From the NCBI GenBank assembly GCA_963625685.1, contig CAVFTR010000001.1:372001-436000 (forward strand): 64,000 bases of DNA, in the 5' to 3' direction. Under the pieces are notes generated by a model that saw nothing but the letters and a program-made list of their open reading frames with translations, was not told the DNA's origin and ran no database searches. This document shows positions 26,221 through 35,585 of this stretch, one piece after another (position 1 is the stretch's first letter; every line of letters begins with the position of its first letter). The position numbers were made by a program, and so were the translations under genes. Source of the stretch: F23-B02 sp963625685. GTDB taxonomy: Bacteria; Bacillota; Clostridia; Oscillospirales; Oscillospiraceae.

Positions 26221-26249
26221 ACTTTAGCAAATTATTTAAAAAAGGTCAA
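26221..26249 (-). promoter_or_regulatory. Promoter of ptsH
   Basis: On the minus strand TTGACC (26244-26249), a 17-base AT-rich spacer and TAAAGT (26221-26226). Confidence 0.7.
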
Positions 26250-26305
26250 CTGCTTTTGTCCATTTTGTAGATTTACACATTATTAATAAATTTTATCGAT
26301 TGCTT

Positions 26306-28684
26306 TTATTTCAATTCGACTATTGTCACGCCGCTTTCTCCTTCGCCGAAACGCCCCAGGCGGAAGCTTTTGACCGCCTTGTTGCGCCTGAGCATCTGCC
26401 CCACGGCTGTGCGCAGAGCGCCCGTGCCCTTGCCGTGGATTATCGTCACGGTTTTGAGCTTTCCCATAACGGCGCTGTCTATATACTGCTCGGCGGCGCT
26501 GACGGCCTCGATGCTCTCCATCCCGCGAAGATCGATCTCCGGGCTCACGGCCGCGCGGGGAGCGCTGCCGCCTGCAAGAGACACGCTCTGCTTTTTCTGC
26601 TTTGCGGCGTGGCCCTCGATGAGGTACACGTCCTCGGGCTTGAGCTTCACGCTCATTATGCCGGCGCGGAGATTGAGCGTCCCGTCGGGGTTAAGGTCTA
26701 TGACCTCGGCCTTCACGCCCATCGACTTTATCTCGACCGTGTCGCCGGCTCTGACCTCGCGCGCGGACTTCTTTTCCTCCCTGGGCTTCTCCGGCTCCCT
26801 GGCCTTGAGCTTTCCCTGCTGCTCGTTGAGCCTTCGCCTGAGCTCGCTGCGGGCACGGTTTATCTCCTGAGCCTGCTCATCCTCGTTTATCTTCCTGCGC
26901 ATATCGTCGAGCTCGGCAAAGGTGCTCTCGGCCGTCTCGCGGGCCTCGGCTATTATGCGCTCGGCCTCGCGCCGGGCCTTTTCGTCGGCCTTTTCGAGCC
27001 TGACGGAGAGCTCGGCGCGCAAAAACGCCGCCTTTTTCGCGCTCTCCTCGGCCTCGCGCAGCTTCTTTGCGGTTTCGGCACGGTCACGCTCGAGCAGCGC
27101 TCTTGTCTGCTCAAGCTTTTCGATCGTCGCCTCGAAGCTCTCGTTCTGAACGCCTATGCGCGCCTTTGCGTCGTCTATTATGTCCCGGCTCAGGCCGAGA
27201 CGCTCGGATATGGCAAAGGCATTTGATTTGCCCGGCACGCCGACGAGCAGCCTGTAGGTCGGGCTGAGCGTCTCGACGTCGAACTCGCAGGAGGCGTTCT
27301 GGATGCCGTTTTCGTTCGTGGCGTAGACCTTGAGCTCGGCGTAATGCGTCGTCGCCGCGACGTCGGCTCCCATTTTGCGCGCATGCTCGATGACGGCTAT
27401 GGCAAGGGCCGCGCCCTCCGTGGGGTCGGTGCCCGCTCCGAGCTCGTCAAACAGCAGCAGCGAGTCATCGCCGCACTCATCCAGTATATGCACTATGTTC
27501 GTCATGTGCGCCGAAAAGGTCGACAGGTTCTGCTCTATCGACTGCTCGTCGCCGATATCGGCGAGCACATGCCCGTATACCGGCACGCCGCTGCCGTCGT
27601 CGGCCGGGATATGCAGTCCGCACTGCGCCATGAGGTTGAGAAGGCCGATGGTCTTGAGCGTGACGGTCTTGCCGCCGGTATTGGGGCCGGTTATGATGAG
27701 AGTGTCAAAATCCTCGCCGAGCTCGAGGCTGATGGGCACGGCCTTGTCCTTGGGCAGCAGCGGATGCCGCGCGCGGCGCAGCACGACGCCCTTTTCCCTG
27801 AGCTCAGGCTCCATGCAGTCGAGCTTGTACGACAGCCTTGCGCGGGCGAATATGCAGTCGAGCGCTATGAGATAGGAATAGTCAGAGGCTATATCCTCCG
27901 CGTGAGAAGCGCAGTCGGCGGAGAGCTCCGCGAGTATGCGCTCGATCTCCGTTTTTTCCTTTGCCGTGAGCTCGCGCAGCTCGTTATTGGCCTTGACGGC
28001 GGCCATGGGCTCGATAAAGAGCGTGGCGCCCGAGGCCGAGATATCGTGCACAAGGCCCGGTATCGCACCCTTGCACTCGGCCTTCACGGGAACGACGAAG
28101 CGGTCCGAGCGCATCGTTATGATGGGCTCCTGCAGGACCTTCGCGTAGGACGGCGAGGAGATGATCTTCTGCAGGCAGTCGCGCACCCTCGCTCCGGCGG
28201 CGCGGATCTTGCGCCGGATATTGGCAAGCTCGGGAGAGGCTGCGTCGGCTATCTCGTCCTCGCCCGCTATCGAGCCCGTTATCTTCTCCTCGAGGAATCT
28301 GTTCGCGTGCAGCGCCGCGAACAGATGGTCGATGCAGGTCTTGCCGAGCTTATCGTCGGAGGTATAGCCCTTGACGAGGCGGGCGCATTGCAGGACGCGG
28401 GCGATATTCAGCAGCTCGACCGTGTTCAAGCTGCCGCCGAGATCGGCGCGGCTGAGCGAGGGTCGGATATCCCTGACGCCGGACAGCGAGGGGCTGCCGC
28501 GCACGACCATCATGTTCTTTGCCGCGCTCGTCTCGGCCAGGCGGCTTTTGACATCGCTCCTGTCCGCGCTCGGGCGAAGCTTCAGGCAGGCTTCCTTTCC
28601 TCCCTCGGTGACGGCCTCCGCCGCCAGCATATCGAGGACCGCCGGAAGCTCCAGTATGTTGAGTGATTTTTCGTAGAAATCCAT
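26306..28684 (-). CDS. mutS2: Endonuclease MutS2
   Basis: The 792-residue MutS2 has the lever/clamp region, the ATPase with Walker A GPNTGGKT (333-340) and Walker B LLLFDELGAGTDPTEG, a Lys/Glu/Ala-rich coiled coil, and a C-terminal Smr nuclease domain (IDLRGMESIEA through IIHGKGTGALR). In Gram-positives MutS2 limits recombination or rescues collided ribosomes. The ATG overlaps the recO stop (TAATG). It is the last gene of the yqfC-to-mutS2 transcript. Confidence 0.95.
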   Translation of the reverse strand: MDFYEKSLNILELPAVLDMLAAEAVTEGGKEACLKLRPSADRSDVKSRLAETSAAKNMMVVRGSPSLSGVRDIRPSLSRADLGGSLNTVELLNIARVLQCARLVKGYTSDDKLGKTCIDHLFAALHANRFLEEKITGSIAGEDEIADAASPELANIRRKIRAAGARVRDCLQKIISSPSYAKVLQEPIITMRSDRFVVPVKAECKGAIPGLVHDISASGATLFIEPMAAVKANNELRELTAKEKTEIERILAELSADCASHAEDIASDYSYLIALDCIFARARLSYKLDCMEPELREKGVVLRRARHPLLPKDKAVPISLELGEDFDTLIITGPNTGGKTVTLKTIGLLNLMAQCGLHIPADDGSGVPVYGHVLADIGDEQSIEQNLSTFSAHMTNIVHILDECGDDSLLLFDELGAGTDPTEGAALAIAVIEHARKMGADVAATTHYAELKVYATNENGIQNASCEFDVETLSPTYRLLVGVPGKSNAFAISERLGLSRDIIDDAKARIGVQNESFEATIEKLEQTRALLERDRAETAKKLREAEESAKKAAFLRAELSVRLEKADEKARREAERIIAEARETAESTFAELDDMRRKINEDEQAQEINRARSELRRRLNEQQGKLKAREPEKPREEKKSAREVRAGDTVEIKSMGVKAEVIDLNPDGTLNLRAGIMSVKLKPEDVYLIEGHAAKQKKQSVSLAGGSAPRAAVSPEIDLRGMESIEAVSAAEQYIDSAVMGKLKTVTIIHGKGTGALRTAVGQMLRRNKAVKSFRLGRFGEGESGVTIVELK

Positions 28685-29427
28685 TATTTTATCTGTCTCC
28701 AGTAATCAAGTGTTGAAAACCTTCTTTCGGTCTGCGTCAGCAGATATGCCTCGGACGCCCTCGAGGCCCGCTCGAGCGCGTCGTCCGGAAGCGTGAAGGC
28801 GAGCATTTTCCGCGCCGGTGCGTATATCATATATCTGAGCGCCTGAACGGAGGCCGGGCACAGCTCATAGCCCGCCTGTATCTGCGCGTTATTACATTCG
28901 CGGCAGCATATGACGCCGTTGCGCGGGCTGAAGCGCGGTGAAACGGGCTCGGACGAGCCGCAGACGCAGCAGGAATCGAGGTTCGGCTCATAGCCGGCGA
29001 GCGCCGTCAGGCGCGTCTCGAAGGCCGTTTTTATATGCGTCTGTGAATACAGCCCGTTTGACAGGGCAAACAGGCAGTTGAGTATCAGCTGCAGAAGCAG
29101 CGGGTCGGGGCTGCCCTCCTGAGACAGCGCCTCGGCACATTCGGCGAAATAGCTCGCCAGCGCCAGCGCGCTTATATCGCTGCGCAGGCCCTTGAACTCC
29201 TCGATCGTCGAGCCCTCGCTCACGGACCAGAAGCCGCCTCGCTCGAGCAGCGTGAGCTCGGAAAACGCGAGCAGCTGCGTCGAGGCCGAGCTTTTGCTGT
29301 TTTTGCGCAGCGCTCCGCGGGCCTTGACGGTCATCCTGCCCATATCCTCCGTCAGGACCGTAAGTATCCTGTCGGCTTCCTTGTATCTGACCTCGCGCAG
29401 GACGAGGCCCCTTGTCGTTTTAAACAT
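28684..29427 (-). CDS. recO: DNA repair protein RecO
   Basis: RecO loads RecA with RecR at gaps. The 247 residues carry an N-terminal OB fold (TRGLVLREVRYKEADRILTVLT), a helical domain and a four-Cys zinc site (CCVCGSSEP and CCRECN). Its position between yqzL/era and mutS2 is a known Firmicutes order. The ribosome site is weak. Confidence 0.94.
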   Translation of the reverse strand: MFKTTRGLVLREVRYKEADRILTVLTEDMGRMTVKARGALRKNSKSSASTQLLAFSELTLLERGGFWSVSEGSTIEEFKGLRSDISALALASYFAECAEALSQEGSPDPLLLQLILNCLFALSNGLYSQTHIKTAFETRLTALAGYEPNLDSCCVCGSSEPVSPRFSPRNGVICCRECNNAQIQAGYELCPASVQALRYMIYAPARKMLAFTLPDDALERASRASEAYLLTQTERRFSTLDYWRQIK

Positions 29428-29443
29428 ATGTAATCTGTCCGTC

Positions 29444-29566
29444 TCACGGCGAAGGCATATCCTCCGCCGCTGTTTTGTCCCTCTGCCTTTCCGACGCTCT
29501 GTACATGAGCCAGCTCATCGGATCGCCGGTCTCGGCAAAGACCTGCCAGAGTATATCGTCGCTCAT
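29444..29566 (-). CDS. yqzL: YqzL-family small protein
   Basis: This 40-codon gene starts at an ATG at 29566 with a strong GGAGG 7 bases upstream. Its N-terminus, DILWQVFAETGDPMSWLMY, matches the pattern of Bacillus YqzL (W..F..TG....YL.Y). Bacillus yqzL also sits between era and recO, so both sequence and synteny support it. Function is unknown. It is easily missed because of its length. Confidence 0.82.
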   Translation of the reverse strand: MSDDILWQVFAETGDPMSWLMYRASERQRDKTAAEDMPSP

Positions 29567-29623
29567 ATGACTACCTCCGATACGTTCAGTATCGGGCGGG
29601 CATGAGGTTATCATGCATGGTAA

Positions 29624-30511
29624 TTATTCCGTGAAGCCGAAGTTGCGCAGCTGAGCGCTGCTGTCGCGCCAGTTTTCCTTGACCTTGACCCAGGTCTGAA
29701 GGAACACCTTCGTGCCCATGAAGGCCTCGATATCGCGCCGGGCAAGCTCGCCTATCCTCTTTAGCATCGCGCCCTGTCTGCCGATTATTATGCCCTTGTG
29801 GCTGGCCTTTTCGCAGTAGATGGTCACATCGAGGTCGATTATGCCGTTATCGCGCTCTGTAAAGCGCGTGACCTCGACGGCTGTGCCGTGCGGTATCTCC
29901 TTGTCAAGGCACAAAAGGAGCTTTTCGCGCACGAGCTCGGCGCATATCTGCTTTTCGGGCTGATCGCATATCATATCGTCGGGGAAAAGCTGCGGTCCGG
30001 GCTGGGCGTATTTTTCGAGCTCCGTCATAAGCTCGCCGAGCCCCTCGCCGTTTTTTGCCGACAGGGGGATGATGGCGTCAAAGCCGTGAGCTGCCGAATA
30101 GACCGCCATGACCTCCAGAAGCTCCGTTTTCTCGACGGTGTCTATCTTGTTTATGACAAGTATCGCCGGAACGCCGGTCTCCTTTATGCGGGCGATGAGC
30201 TCCTCCTCCTGGCGGCCGATATTGGCTATGGGCTCGACGAGCAGCATCACCGCGTCGACGTCGGCGACGCTCTCCTTTACGACATTGACCATGTAATCTC
30301 CGAGGCGGGTCCTGGGCTTATGGAAGCCCGGCGTGTCGATTATGACAAACTGCGTGTCGCCGCGGTCAACAACGGCGCTTATGCGGTTTCGGGTGGTCTG
30401 CGGCTTATTGGTCACTATCGCTATCTTCTCGCCGACAAGGGCGTTCGTGAGCGTTGACTTGCCGACGTTCGGGCGGCCGCATATCGTTATCATGGCGGTT
30501 TTTGTTATCAT
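29624..30511 (-). CDS. era: GTPase Era
   Basis: Era is a ribosome-assembly GTPase that binds 16S rRNA. The 295 residues have G1 GRPNVGKS, G2/G3 TTRNRISAV and DTPGFHKP, G4 NKID, G5 SAKNGEG, and a C-terminal KH domain (HKGIIIGRQGAMLKRIG). The start may be the ATG at 30511 or the in-frame one at 30493; the first has GGGAG 11 bases upstream. It follows ybeY directly. Confidence 0.96.
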   Translation of the reverse strand: MITKTAMITICGRPNVGKSTLTNALVGEKIAIVTNKPQTTRNRISAVVDRGDTQFVIIDTPGFHKPRTRLGDYMVNVVKESVADVDAVMLLVEPIANIGRQEEELIARIKETGVPAILVINKIDTVEKTELLEVMAVYSAAHGFDAIIPLSAKNGEGLGELMTELEKYAQPGPQLFPDDMICDQPEKQICAELVREKLLLCLDKEIPHGTAVEVTRFTERDNGIIDLDVTIYCEKASHKGIIIGRQGAMLKRIGELARRDIEAFMGTKVFLQTWVKVKENWRDSSAQLRNFGFTE

Positions 30512-30512
30512 A

Positions 30513-30995
30513 TCATATGTCTCCCATAATTTCTTTTTCTCTTGCGCGCATCCGCCTTTTCATCTCGCCCTCGTCTGTATGATCGTAGCCGAGAAGATGC
30601 AGCACGCTGTGCACCGTGAGATAGCTCACTTCCCTGTCAAAGCCGTGGCCGAGCTCCTCGCCCTGCTCGGCGCAGCGCTCGAGCGATATCATCATATCTC
30701 CGAGCATGACGGCTCCGGTGTAGGGGTCGGTATCGCAGCCTGACGCGTCGAATTTCCCGGGGCTGAGCTCGTTTAGGGGAAACGAAAGCACGTCGGTCGC
30801 AGCGTCTATGCCGCGGAAATCGCGGTTTGTCTCGCGTATGCCCTCGTTATCGGTGAGCATGACGCTTATAAGGCAGGGCCTGTCCGCGCCCTCGGCCGCG
30901 AGCGCTCTTGCAGCCGCCTTTTTTATGAGCGATGCCGCGTTATTGTGTCCCATACCGCTTTTTTCGCGGCTTACGTATATCTCATGCTTTATCAT
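30513..30995 (-). CDS. ybeY: Endoribonuclease YbeY
   Basis: YbeY is a metal-dependent endoribonuclease for rRNA maturation and ribosome quality control. The 160 residues contain the zinc motif HSVLHLLGYDH (His129, His133, His139) and the conserved TDVLSFPLNE. The start overlaps the phoH stop (ATGA). The dgkA and cdd genes that separate ybeY from era in Bacillus are absent. Confidence 0.95.
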   Translation of the reverse strand: MIKHEIYVSREKSGMGHNNAASLIKKAAARALAAEGADRPCLISVMLTDNEGIRETNRDFRGIDAATDVLSFPLNELSPGKFDASGCDTDPYTGAVMLGDMMISLERCAEQGEELGHGFDREVSYLTVHSVLHLLGYDHTDEGEMKRRMRAREKEIMGDI

Positions 30996-31996
30996 TGCTT
31001 TTTCCTCTTGTACGCTCCGGCCCTTTTTACGGGCTCCGGCGGATTTTTCTTGTCGTAGACCTCGTATGCCTCGATTATCCTCTGAACGAGCCTGTGGCGC
31101 ACGACGTCGGCCCCGGTGAGCCGGCAGATGGATATATCCTCTATGCCGTCGAGCACCTTCATCGCTATCTTAAGACCGCTTACCTTGTCCTCGGGCAGGT
31201 CTATCTGCGTGATATCGCCGGTTATGACGACCTTGGAGCCGAAGCCTATTCGGGTCAGGAACATCTTCATCTGCTCGCGCGAGGTGTTCTGCGCCTCGTC
31301 GAGGATTATAAAGCTGTCGTCGAGCGTGCGGCCGCGCATGTAGGCAAGCGGCGCGACCTCGATGTTGCCGCGCTCGAGGTATTTCTGATAGGTATCGGCC
31401 CCGAGCATGTCAAACAGCGCGTCGTACAGCGGGCGCAGGTAGGGGTCGACCTTGCTTTGCAGGTCGCCCGGCAGAAAGCCCAGGCGCTCGCCGGCCTCGA
31501 CGGCCGGGCGCGTGAGGATGATGCGGTTTACCTCCTCGGCCCTGAAGGCGGCGACGGCGGCGGCAACGGCAAGGTAGGTCTTGCCCGTGCCGGCGGGGCC
31601 TATGCCGAGGGTTATGGTATTGTTCGCGATGGCGTCGCAGTAGCTTTTCTGGCCGAGGGTCTTGGCCTTGACGGGCTTTCCCTTTGCGGTTATGCACACA
31701 ACGTCGCTTGCAAGCTCGTTTATCTTCGACTCCCTGCCCTCCGAGACGAGCTTGAGGATATATCTCACGCTCTGCGCGTCGATGCTCTCGCCGCGGGCCG
31801 CCAGCGTCAGAAGGCCGTTTATGGCCTTTTCCGCGAGCATCGCGCTCTCCTCCTCGCCGCAGATGTGTATCTTATTCTCGCGGTCGAGCACCTTAACGCC
31901 GAGCTCGGACTCGATTATGCTCAAATTGCGGTCAAAGGAGCCGAACACGCTTATCACATGCTCCATTCTCTCGACCTCTATCGTTCTTTCAATCAT
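30992..31996 (-). CDS. phoH: PhoH-family ATPase/helicase-like protein
   Basis: This PhoH-like ATPase starts at the ATG at 31996 (GGGAGG, 6-base spacing); a TTG 18 bases earlier is less likely. The 334 residues show an N-terminal KH-like segment, Walker A GPAGTGKT (133-140), LTRPAVEAGERLGFLPGD and Walker B FIILDEAQNTS. It overlaps yqfD by 8 bases and ybeY by 4, the normal yqfD-phoH-ybeY order. Confidence 0.95.
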   Translation of the reverse strand: MIERTIEVERMEHVISVFGSFDRNLSIIESELGVKVLDRENKIHICGEEESAMLAEKAINGLLTLAARGESIDAQSVRYILKLVSEGRESKINELASDVVCITAKGKPVKAKTLGQKSYCDAIANNTITLGIGPAGTGKTYLAVAAAVAAFRAEEVNRIILTRPAVEAGERLGFLPGDLQSKVDPYLRPLYDALFDMLGADTYQKYLERGNIEVAPLAYMRGRTLDDSFIILDEAQNTSREQMKMFLTRIGFGSKVVITGDITQIDLPEDKVSGLKIAMKVLDGIEDISICRLTGADVVRHRLVQRIIEAYEVYDKKNPPEPVKRAGAYKRKKQ

Positions 31997-33170
31997 GGCT
32001 TGCCTCCCTGGCAATATTTTCTGTGCACTGAGCGCGCAGCGTGACCGTGAGTACTTCCTCCGTTTTCGAGACAGTACAGCTTTCAGAGACTATCTGCCCG
32101 TCCGTGCCTATGCGGCGCAGTATCTCGTCTCTGAGAGACGCCTTCATCCGCGCGACGGCCTCCTGCTCGTCGATGGGCACGGTCTGCGTTTCGTACTGCG
32201 TCGTGCGCTCGAGCGCATATCCCACGGGCAGCGTGAACACGCCGCCGAGGGAGATGTATCTTAATTTATTTATTTTATCACAACTTGTGTATTTATTTCT
32301 ACTGTCGGAGAAAAAATTTATCCGCTTTTTCCCGATAACGAGCGAAAATGCGGTGTCAGTGCGCAGCTTTTTGACCTTGCGCTCCTCGGTTAGCGGCGTC
32401 CGGGCGCTCAGCTCATACCATGTGTCGGCGATAACGCTCGCCATGGCGTGGACATGCCGCTCGTCCCCTGTCGGGCTGCTCATAAGTCCGCGCACGAGCA
32501 CGTCGCCCTTTATCACGGCGCTGCCCGCCGCGGCTGCGCTCTCTCCCTCGAGGACCGACATGCGCCTTATCACGCCGCTTTTTGCCGCTATTATATCGCA
32601 GGGCGCCTTTTCGTTCACGAGCTCGGGCTTCTCGACGCGCTCGTGGATAAGGACCTGTGCGCGCGACGAGCGCACGTTGAGGCTCAGCCACGCGATCTCC
32701 GGCATTTCGGCAATTACATGGCTGCGCACCGCATCCGAGGACAACGACGGCCAGAAGGCCCCGTACCCGACGCCGCAGCCGGCCAGCGCCCGCAGTATCT
32801 GCGCGTCGCTGAGGCTTTCGTTGCCCTCGATATCTATCCTCCACAGAAACAGCGAGGATACGGCTGCAAGCGCTGTGCATAAAACGCCGAGCGTTATGAG
32901 CGCCGCCCTTCTTTTTGCGCTCAGCGCGAGCCTTCTTCCCCCCTTTTCACACACAGGGCTTATCTCGAGGCCGTTTTTGCCGTTCTGCGACATGAGCTCG
33001 TCAAGCTCCGAGGCGTAGGTCCAAAACGTAAGCGAAAAATCCTCGCTGGGGCTCGCCTGCCAGAACTCTATACCGCGCTGCGCGCAGAAATTGAGTATTC
33101 TTTCGGGTTCTGCGCCGCGGGAGGCGAGCTTGACCGTTCCGCGCGCAAGATCGTAAAGCTTTCTCATCAT
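31989..33170 (-). CDS. yqfD: Sporulation protein YqfD
   Basis: The 393-residue YqfD has a soluble N-terminal region, one membrane segment at about 86-110 (AALITLGVLCTALAAVSSLFLW), the FtsQ-like IDIEGNESLSDAQI segment after it, and a large external domain. The family is conserved in endospore formers and, in Bacillus, is made in the mother cell. It overlaps yqfC (ATGA) and phoH. Its presence supports a spore-forming organism. Confidence 0.92.
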   Translation of the reverse strand: MMRKLYDLARGTVKLASRGAEPERILNFCAQRGIEFWQASPSEDFSLTFWTYASELDELMSQNGKNGLEISPVCEKGGRRLALSAKRRAALITLGVLCTALAAVSSLFLWRIDIEGNESLSDAQILRALAGCGVGYGAFWPSLSSDAVRSHVIAEMPEIAWLSLNVRSSRAQVLIHERVEKPELVNEKAPCDIIAAKSGVIRRMSVLEGESAAAAGSAVIKGDVLVRGLMSSPTGDERHVHAMASVIADTWYELSARTPLTEERKVKKLRTDTAFSLVIGKKRINFFSDSRNKYTSCDKINKLRYISLGGVFTLPVGYALERTTQYETQTVPIDEQEAVARMKASLRDEILRRIGTDGQIVSESCTVSKTEEVLTVTLRAQCTENIAREASHD

Positions 33171-33436
33171 TCAAACTCCAATGCGATCATGCGGCCGCAT
33201 ATGAGCATGTCGCTGCCTGTCATGGCCTTGAGGCGCAGACTGTCGCCGCGCACGCAGAGCCTTGTTTTTCCGCAGCTTATCTCGATAAGCGAGTCGCCGT
33301 AGCTGATTATGCCGCGGTGGTTTTCCACGAGCAGGCGGCTTCTTCCGCAGAGGCTGAGCTTCATGCAGCCCAGGGCGTCGGCCGGGATATCGAGCCTGTC
33401 GGCAAGAAGCTCGGCCCTGTCACGTTTCGCTTTCAT
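33167..33436 (-). CDS. yqfC: Sporulation protein YqfC (YabP/YqfC family)
   Basis: This 89-residue YqfC starts at the ATG at 33436 (GGAGG, 9-base spacing); the 20-codon upstream extension has no site. It begins KAKRDRAELLADRLDIPAD, then a beta-rich core (LLVENHRGIISYGDSLIEI) typical of the YabP/YqfC family. It is the first gene of the run through mutS2 and is divergent from ylbJ. Confidence 0.88.
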   Translation of the reverse strand: MKAKRDRAELLADRLDIPADALGCMKLSLCGRSRLLVENHRGIISYGDSLIEISCGKTRLCVRGDSLRLKAMTGSDMLICGRMIALEFE

Positions 33437-33508
33437 ATCCCAACACCTCCGCAGTCTAAACCTATGCCGGGAAGCATAAAGCTTATACATGGACAAGGAG
33501 CTGATATC

Positions 33509-34465
33509 TTGAAAAAGCCGCTGTATATCCTCGCAGCCTTCTGCATATTCGCCGCGCTGCTGTGCTTTCCAAGGGCTGCCGCCGGGGCCGTCAGAGACGG
33601 CCTTGCAATGTGCGGGCAGGTGATAGTGCCCTCTCTGCTGCCGTTTTTTACAGCAACATATCTTTTAAACGAGCTGGGCGCGTCAAAGCTCGTGTCAAAC
33701 GCGCTCGCGCCGCTCGGCTCAAGGCTTGGCATATCCGGGCACGGCGTGTCGGCCTTTATCATCGGCGTGACGGGCGGATATCCGCTGGGCGCGGCGTACA
33801 TAGCCCGGCTGCGCGCTCAGAGGCTCATAGACCGCACAGAGGCGTCGCGGCTTCTCGTGTTCTGCAACAACTCCGGCCCGGCTTTCATAATCGGGGCCGC
33901 CGGCATCGGCGTCTTCTCGTCCCCCGCCGCGGGCCTGTTTTTATACGCCGTGCATATCCTCGCGGCCGGTATCTTCGGCCTGATCGTCAGTCCGGGGACG
34001 CCCCGCGATATCTGCTATGACGACGATATATTCTCTCCCGTGAGCTTTTCCGAGGCCTTCACCGGCTCGGTTAAGCGCTCGGCCGACTCGATGCTCGGCG
34101 TGTGCGCCTTCATTCTCGCTTTTTCCGCGCTCGGCGGCGTGCTCGACGGCATGGGGATAATGCAGGCTCTGGCAGCGGAGCTGTCGTACCGGCTCGGAGC
34201 GGAGCTCGGCTTCTGCAGGGCCCTGCTTTACGGCATGCTCGAGCTTGGAAACGGCATAGGCTGCATGGCGGGGCTCGGCATGAGCCCGCCCGAGCTCGCG
34301 CTTGCCGCGTTTATCCTCTCATGGGGCGGACTGTCGGTGCATTTTCAGACCTTCGCAATGCTGTCGCAGACGGACATAAAAACCGCCCGATACATGATCG
34401 GACGGTTTTGCATCGCGCTTATCGCAGCGGCGCTTGCGCTGCTCGGCGCGGCTGTTGTTTTTTAA
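33509..34465 (+). CDS. ylbJ: Sporulation integral membrane protein YlbJ
   Basis: This 318-residue protein starts at a TTG at 33509, 8 bases after AAGGAG; the longer open frame upstream runs antisense through yqfC. The first hydrophobic segment follows KKPLYILAAF, and about eight segments are present. The pattern GLAMCGQVIVPSLLPFF, GVTGGYPLGA and CNNSGPAFIIG is typical of YlbJ, a mother-cell sporulation protein. In Bacillus ylbJ is next to coaD; here it is divergent from yqfC. Its stop overlaps the convergent chromate-transporter gene by four bases. Confidence 0.9.
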   Translation: MKKPLYILAAFCIFAALLCFPRAAAGAVRDGLAMCGQVIVPSLLPFFTATYLLNELGASKLVSNALAPLGSRLGISGHGVSAFIIGVTGGYPLGAAYIARLRAQRLIDRTEASRLLVFCNNSGPAFIIGAAGIGVFSSPAAGLFLYAVHILAAGIFGLIVSPGTPRDICYDDDIFSPVSFSEAFTGSVKRSADSMLGVCAFILAFSALGGVLDGMGIMQALAAELSYRLGAELGFCRALLYGMLELGNGIGCMAGLGMSPPELALAAFILSWGGLSVHFQTFAMLSQTDIKTARYMIGRFCIALIAAALALLGAAVVF

Positions 34466-35034
34466 AACAGGAGTATGCCCACGACGGCCGAGGCCGCGAT
34501 ATAGAATATCGGATGCAGGTCCTTTGTCTTCTTGACGAGGTTCGTGAACACCCATATCACCGCCGCGAGCAGCAGACCCTTCCATGAGATGAGGTCTATG
34601 AGGCTGCCGCTGGCCTTATATGCGTCGACCTGCACCAGTGCGATGAGCACGACCGAAAAGCCGGCCGCCGCGATAAGCCCCGCGGAGGCGGGGCGCAGAC
34701 CGTAAAAGGCGCTGTCCACAAAGCGGTTCTCCCTGAATTTTTTGAGGCAGGTGGCAATGATGAGTATGATGATGATCGCCGGCGTCACAAGGCCGAGCGT
34801 CGCGATAACGGCGCCGGGCAGGCCGCCGGTTATATAGCCGACGTAGGTGGCGGTGTTGACGCCGATAGGTCCCGGCGTTGACTCGGATATCGCGATCATG
34901 TCCGCTATCTGCTGATATGTGAACCAGCCCGTGCGGTCGGACATGTCGTAGATAAACGGGAGCGTTGCCAGTCCGCCGCCGACGGCGAAGAGGCCGGTCT
35001 TGAAAAACTCCCAGAAAAGGCGGAGATATATCAT
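34462..35034 (-). CDS. Chromate transporter, second half-size subunit
   Basis: This 190-residue half-size CHR-family protein begins IYLRLFWEFFKTGLFAVGGGLATLP and contains STPGPIGVNTATYVGY, a family signature. CHR proteins encoded as two short genes work as a pair. The start overlaps the partner upstream by four bases. Actual substrates in gut anaerobes may not be chromate. Confidence 0.88.
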   Translation of the reverse strand: MIYLRLFWEFFKTGLFAVGGGLATLPFIYDMSDRTGWFTYQQIADMIAISESTPGPIGVNTATYVGYITGGLPGAVIATLGLVTPAIIIILIIATCLKKFRENRFVDSAFYGLRPASAGLIAAAGFSVVLIALVQVDAYKASGSLIDLISWKGLLLAAVIWVFTNLVKKTKDLHPIFYIAASAVVGILLF

Positions 35035-35585
35035 GCCCTGCGCGCCCCCAGTTCCTTAATGGCTATACCGGCCAGCGCCGCCAGAACGACGTAGAGGACC
35101 GGCGATATGTCCAGAAGCACGCTGCCGATAAACACCGCTATGAATATGACGAGCGTTTTCACGTCCACGACGGATTTTTTCCAAAGCTTCACGACCGCGT
35201 TTAGGATAAGCACGCACACGCACACGCGGATGCCGTTAAAGGCGCTCTGCACCGCGGGAAGATGCGCGAAGTTCTGAATAAAGGCCGCGATGATCGTTAT
35301 TATAACGAGCGACGGGAACACGACGCCGAGCGTCGCGACTATGCCGCCGATGATCCCGGCCTGCTTCTGTCCGACGAAGGTCGCGGTATTGACAGCTATG
35401 ACGCCGGGGGTGCACTGTCCGATGGCGTACCAGTCCATGATCTCCTCGTCGTCGGCCCAGCGGCGCTTTTCGACGACCTCACGCTGGAGTGCCGGCAGCA
35501 TCGCGTAGCCGCCTCCGAAGGTCGTGACGCCTATCACCGCGAAGGTGCCGAACAGCTTTGCGAGCTGTTTTATCTTATCTTTCAT
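35031..35585 (-). CDS. Chromate transporter, first half-size subunit
   Basis: The 184-residue CHR-family half has FGTFAVIGVTTFGGGYAMLP and QCTPGVIAVNTATFVG, the counterpart motifs of the second half. It overlaps the phosphoglucomutase stop by four bases and is therefore in the same transcript. The two halves probably form a heterodimer. Confidence 0.88.
   Translation of the reverse strand: MKDKIKQLAKLFGTFAVIGVTTFGGGYAMLPALQREVVEKRRWADDEEIMDWYAIGQCTPGVIAVNTATFVGQKQAGIIGGIVATLGVVFPSLVIITIIAAFIQNFAHLPAVQSAFNGIRVCVCVLILNAVVKLWKKSVVDVKTLVIFIAVFIGSVLLDISPVLYVVLAALAGIAIKELGARRA

Noticed and set aside
34445..34475. Possible bidirectional terminator at the overlapping ylbJ and chromate-transporter stops
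   Set aside because: CTGTT and AACAG around the T-run give too short a stem to call.
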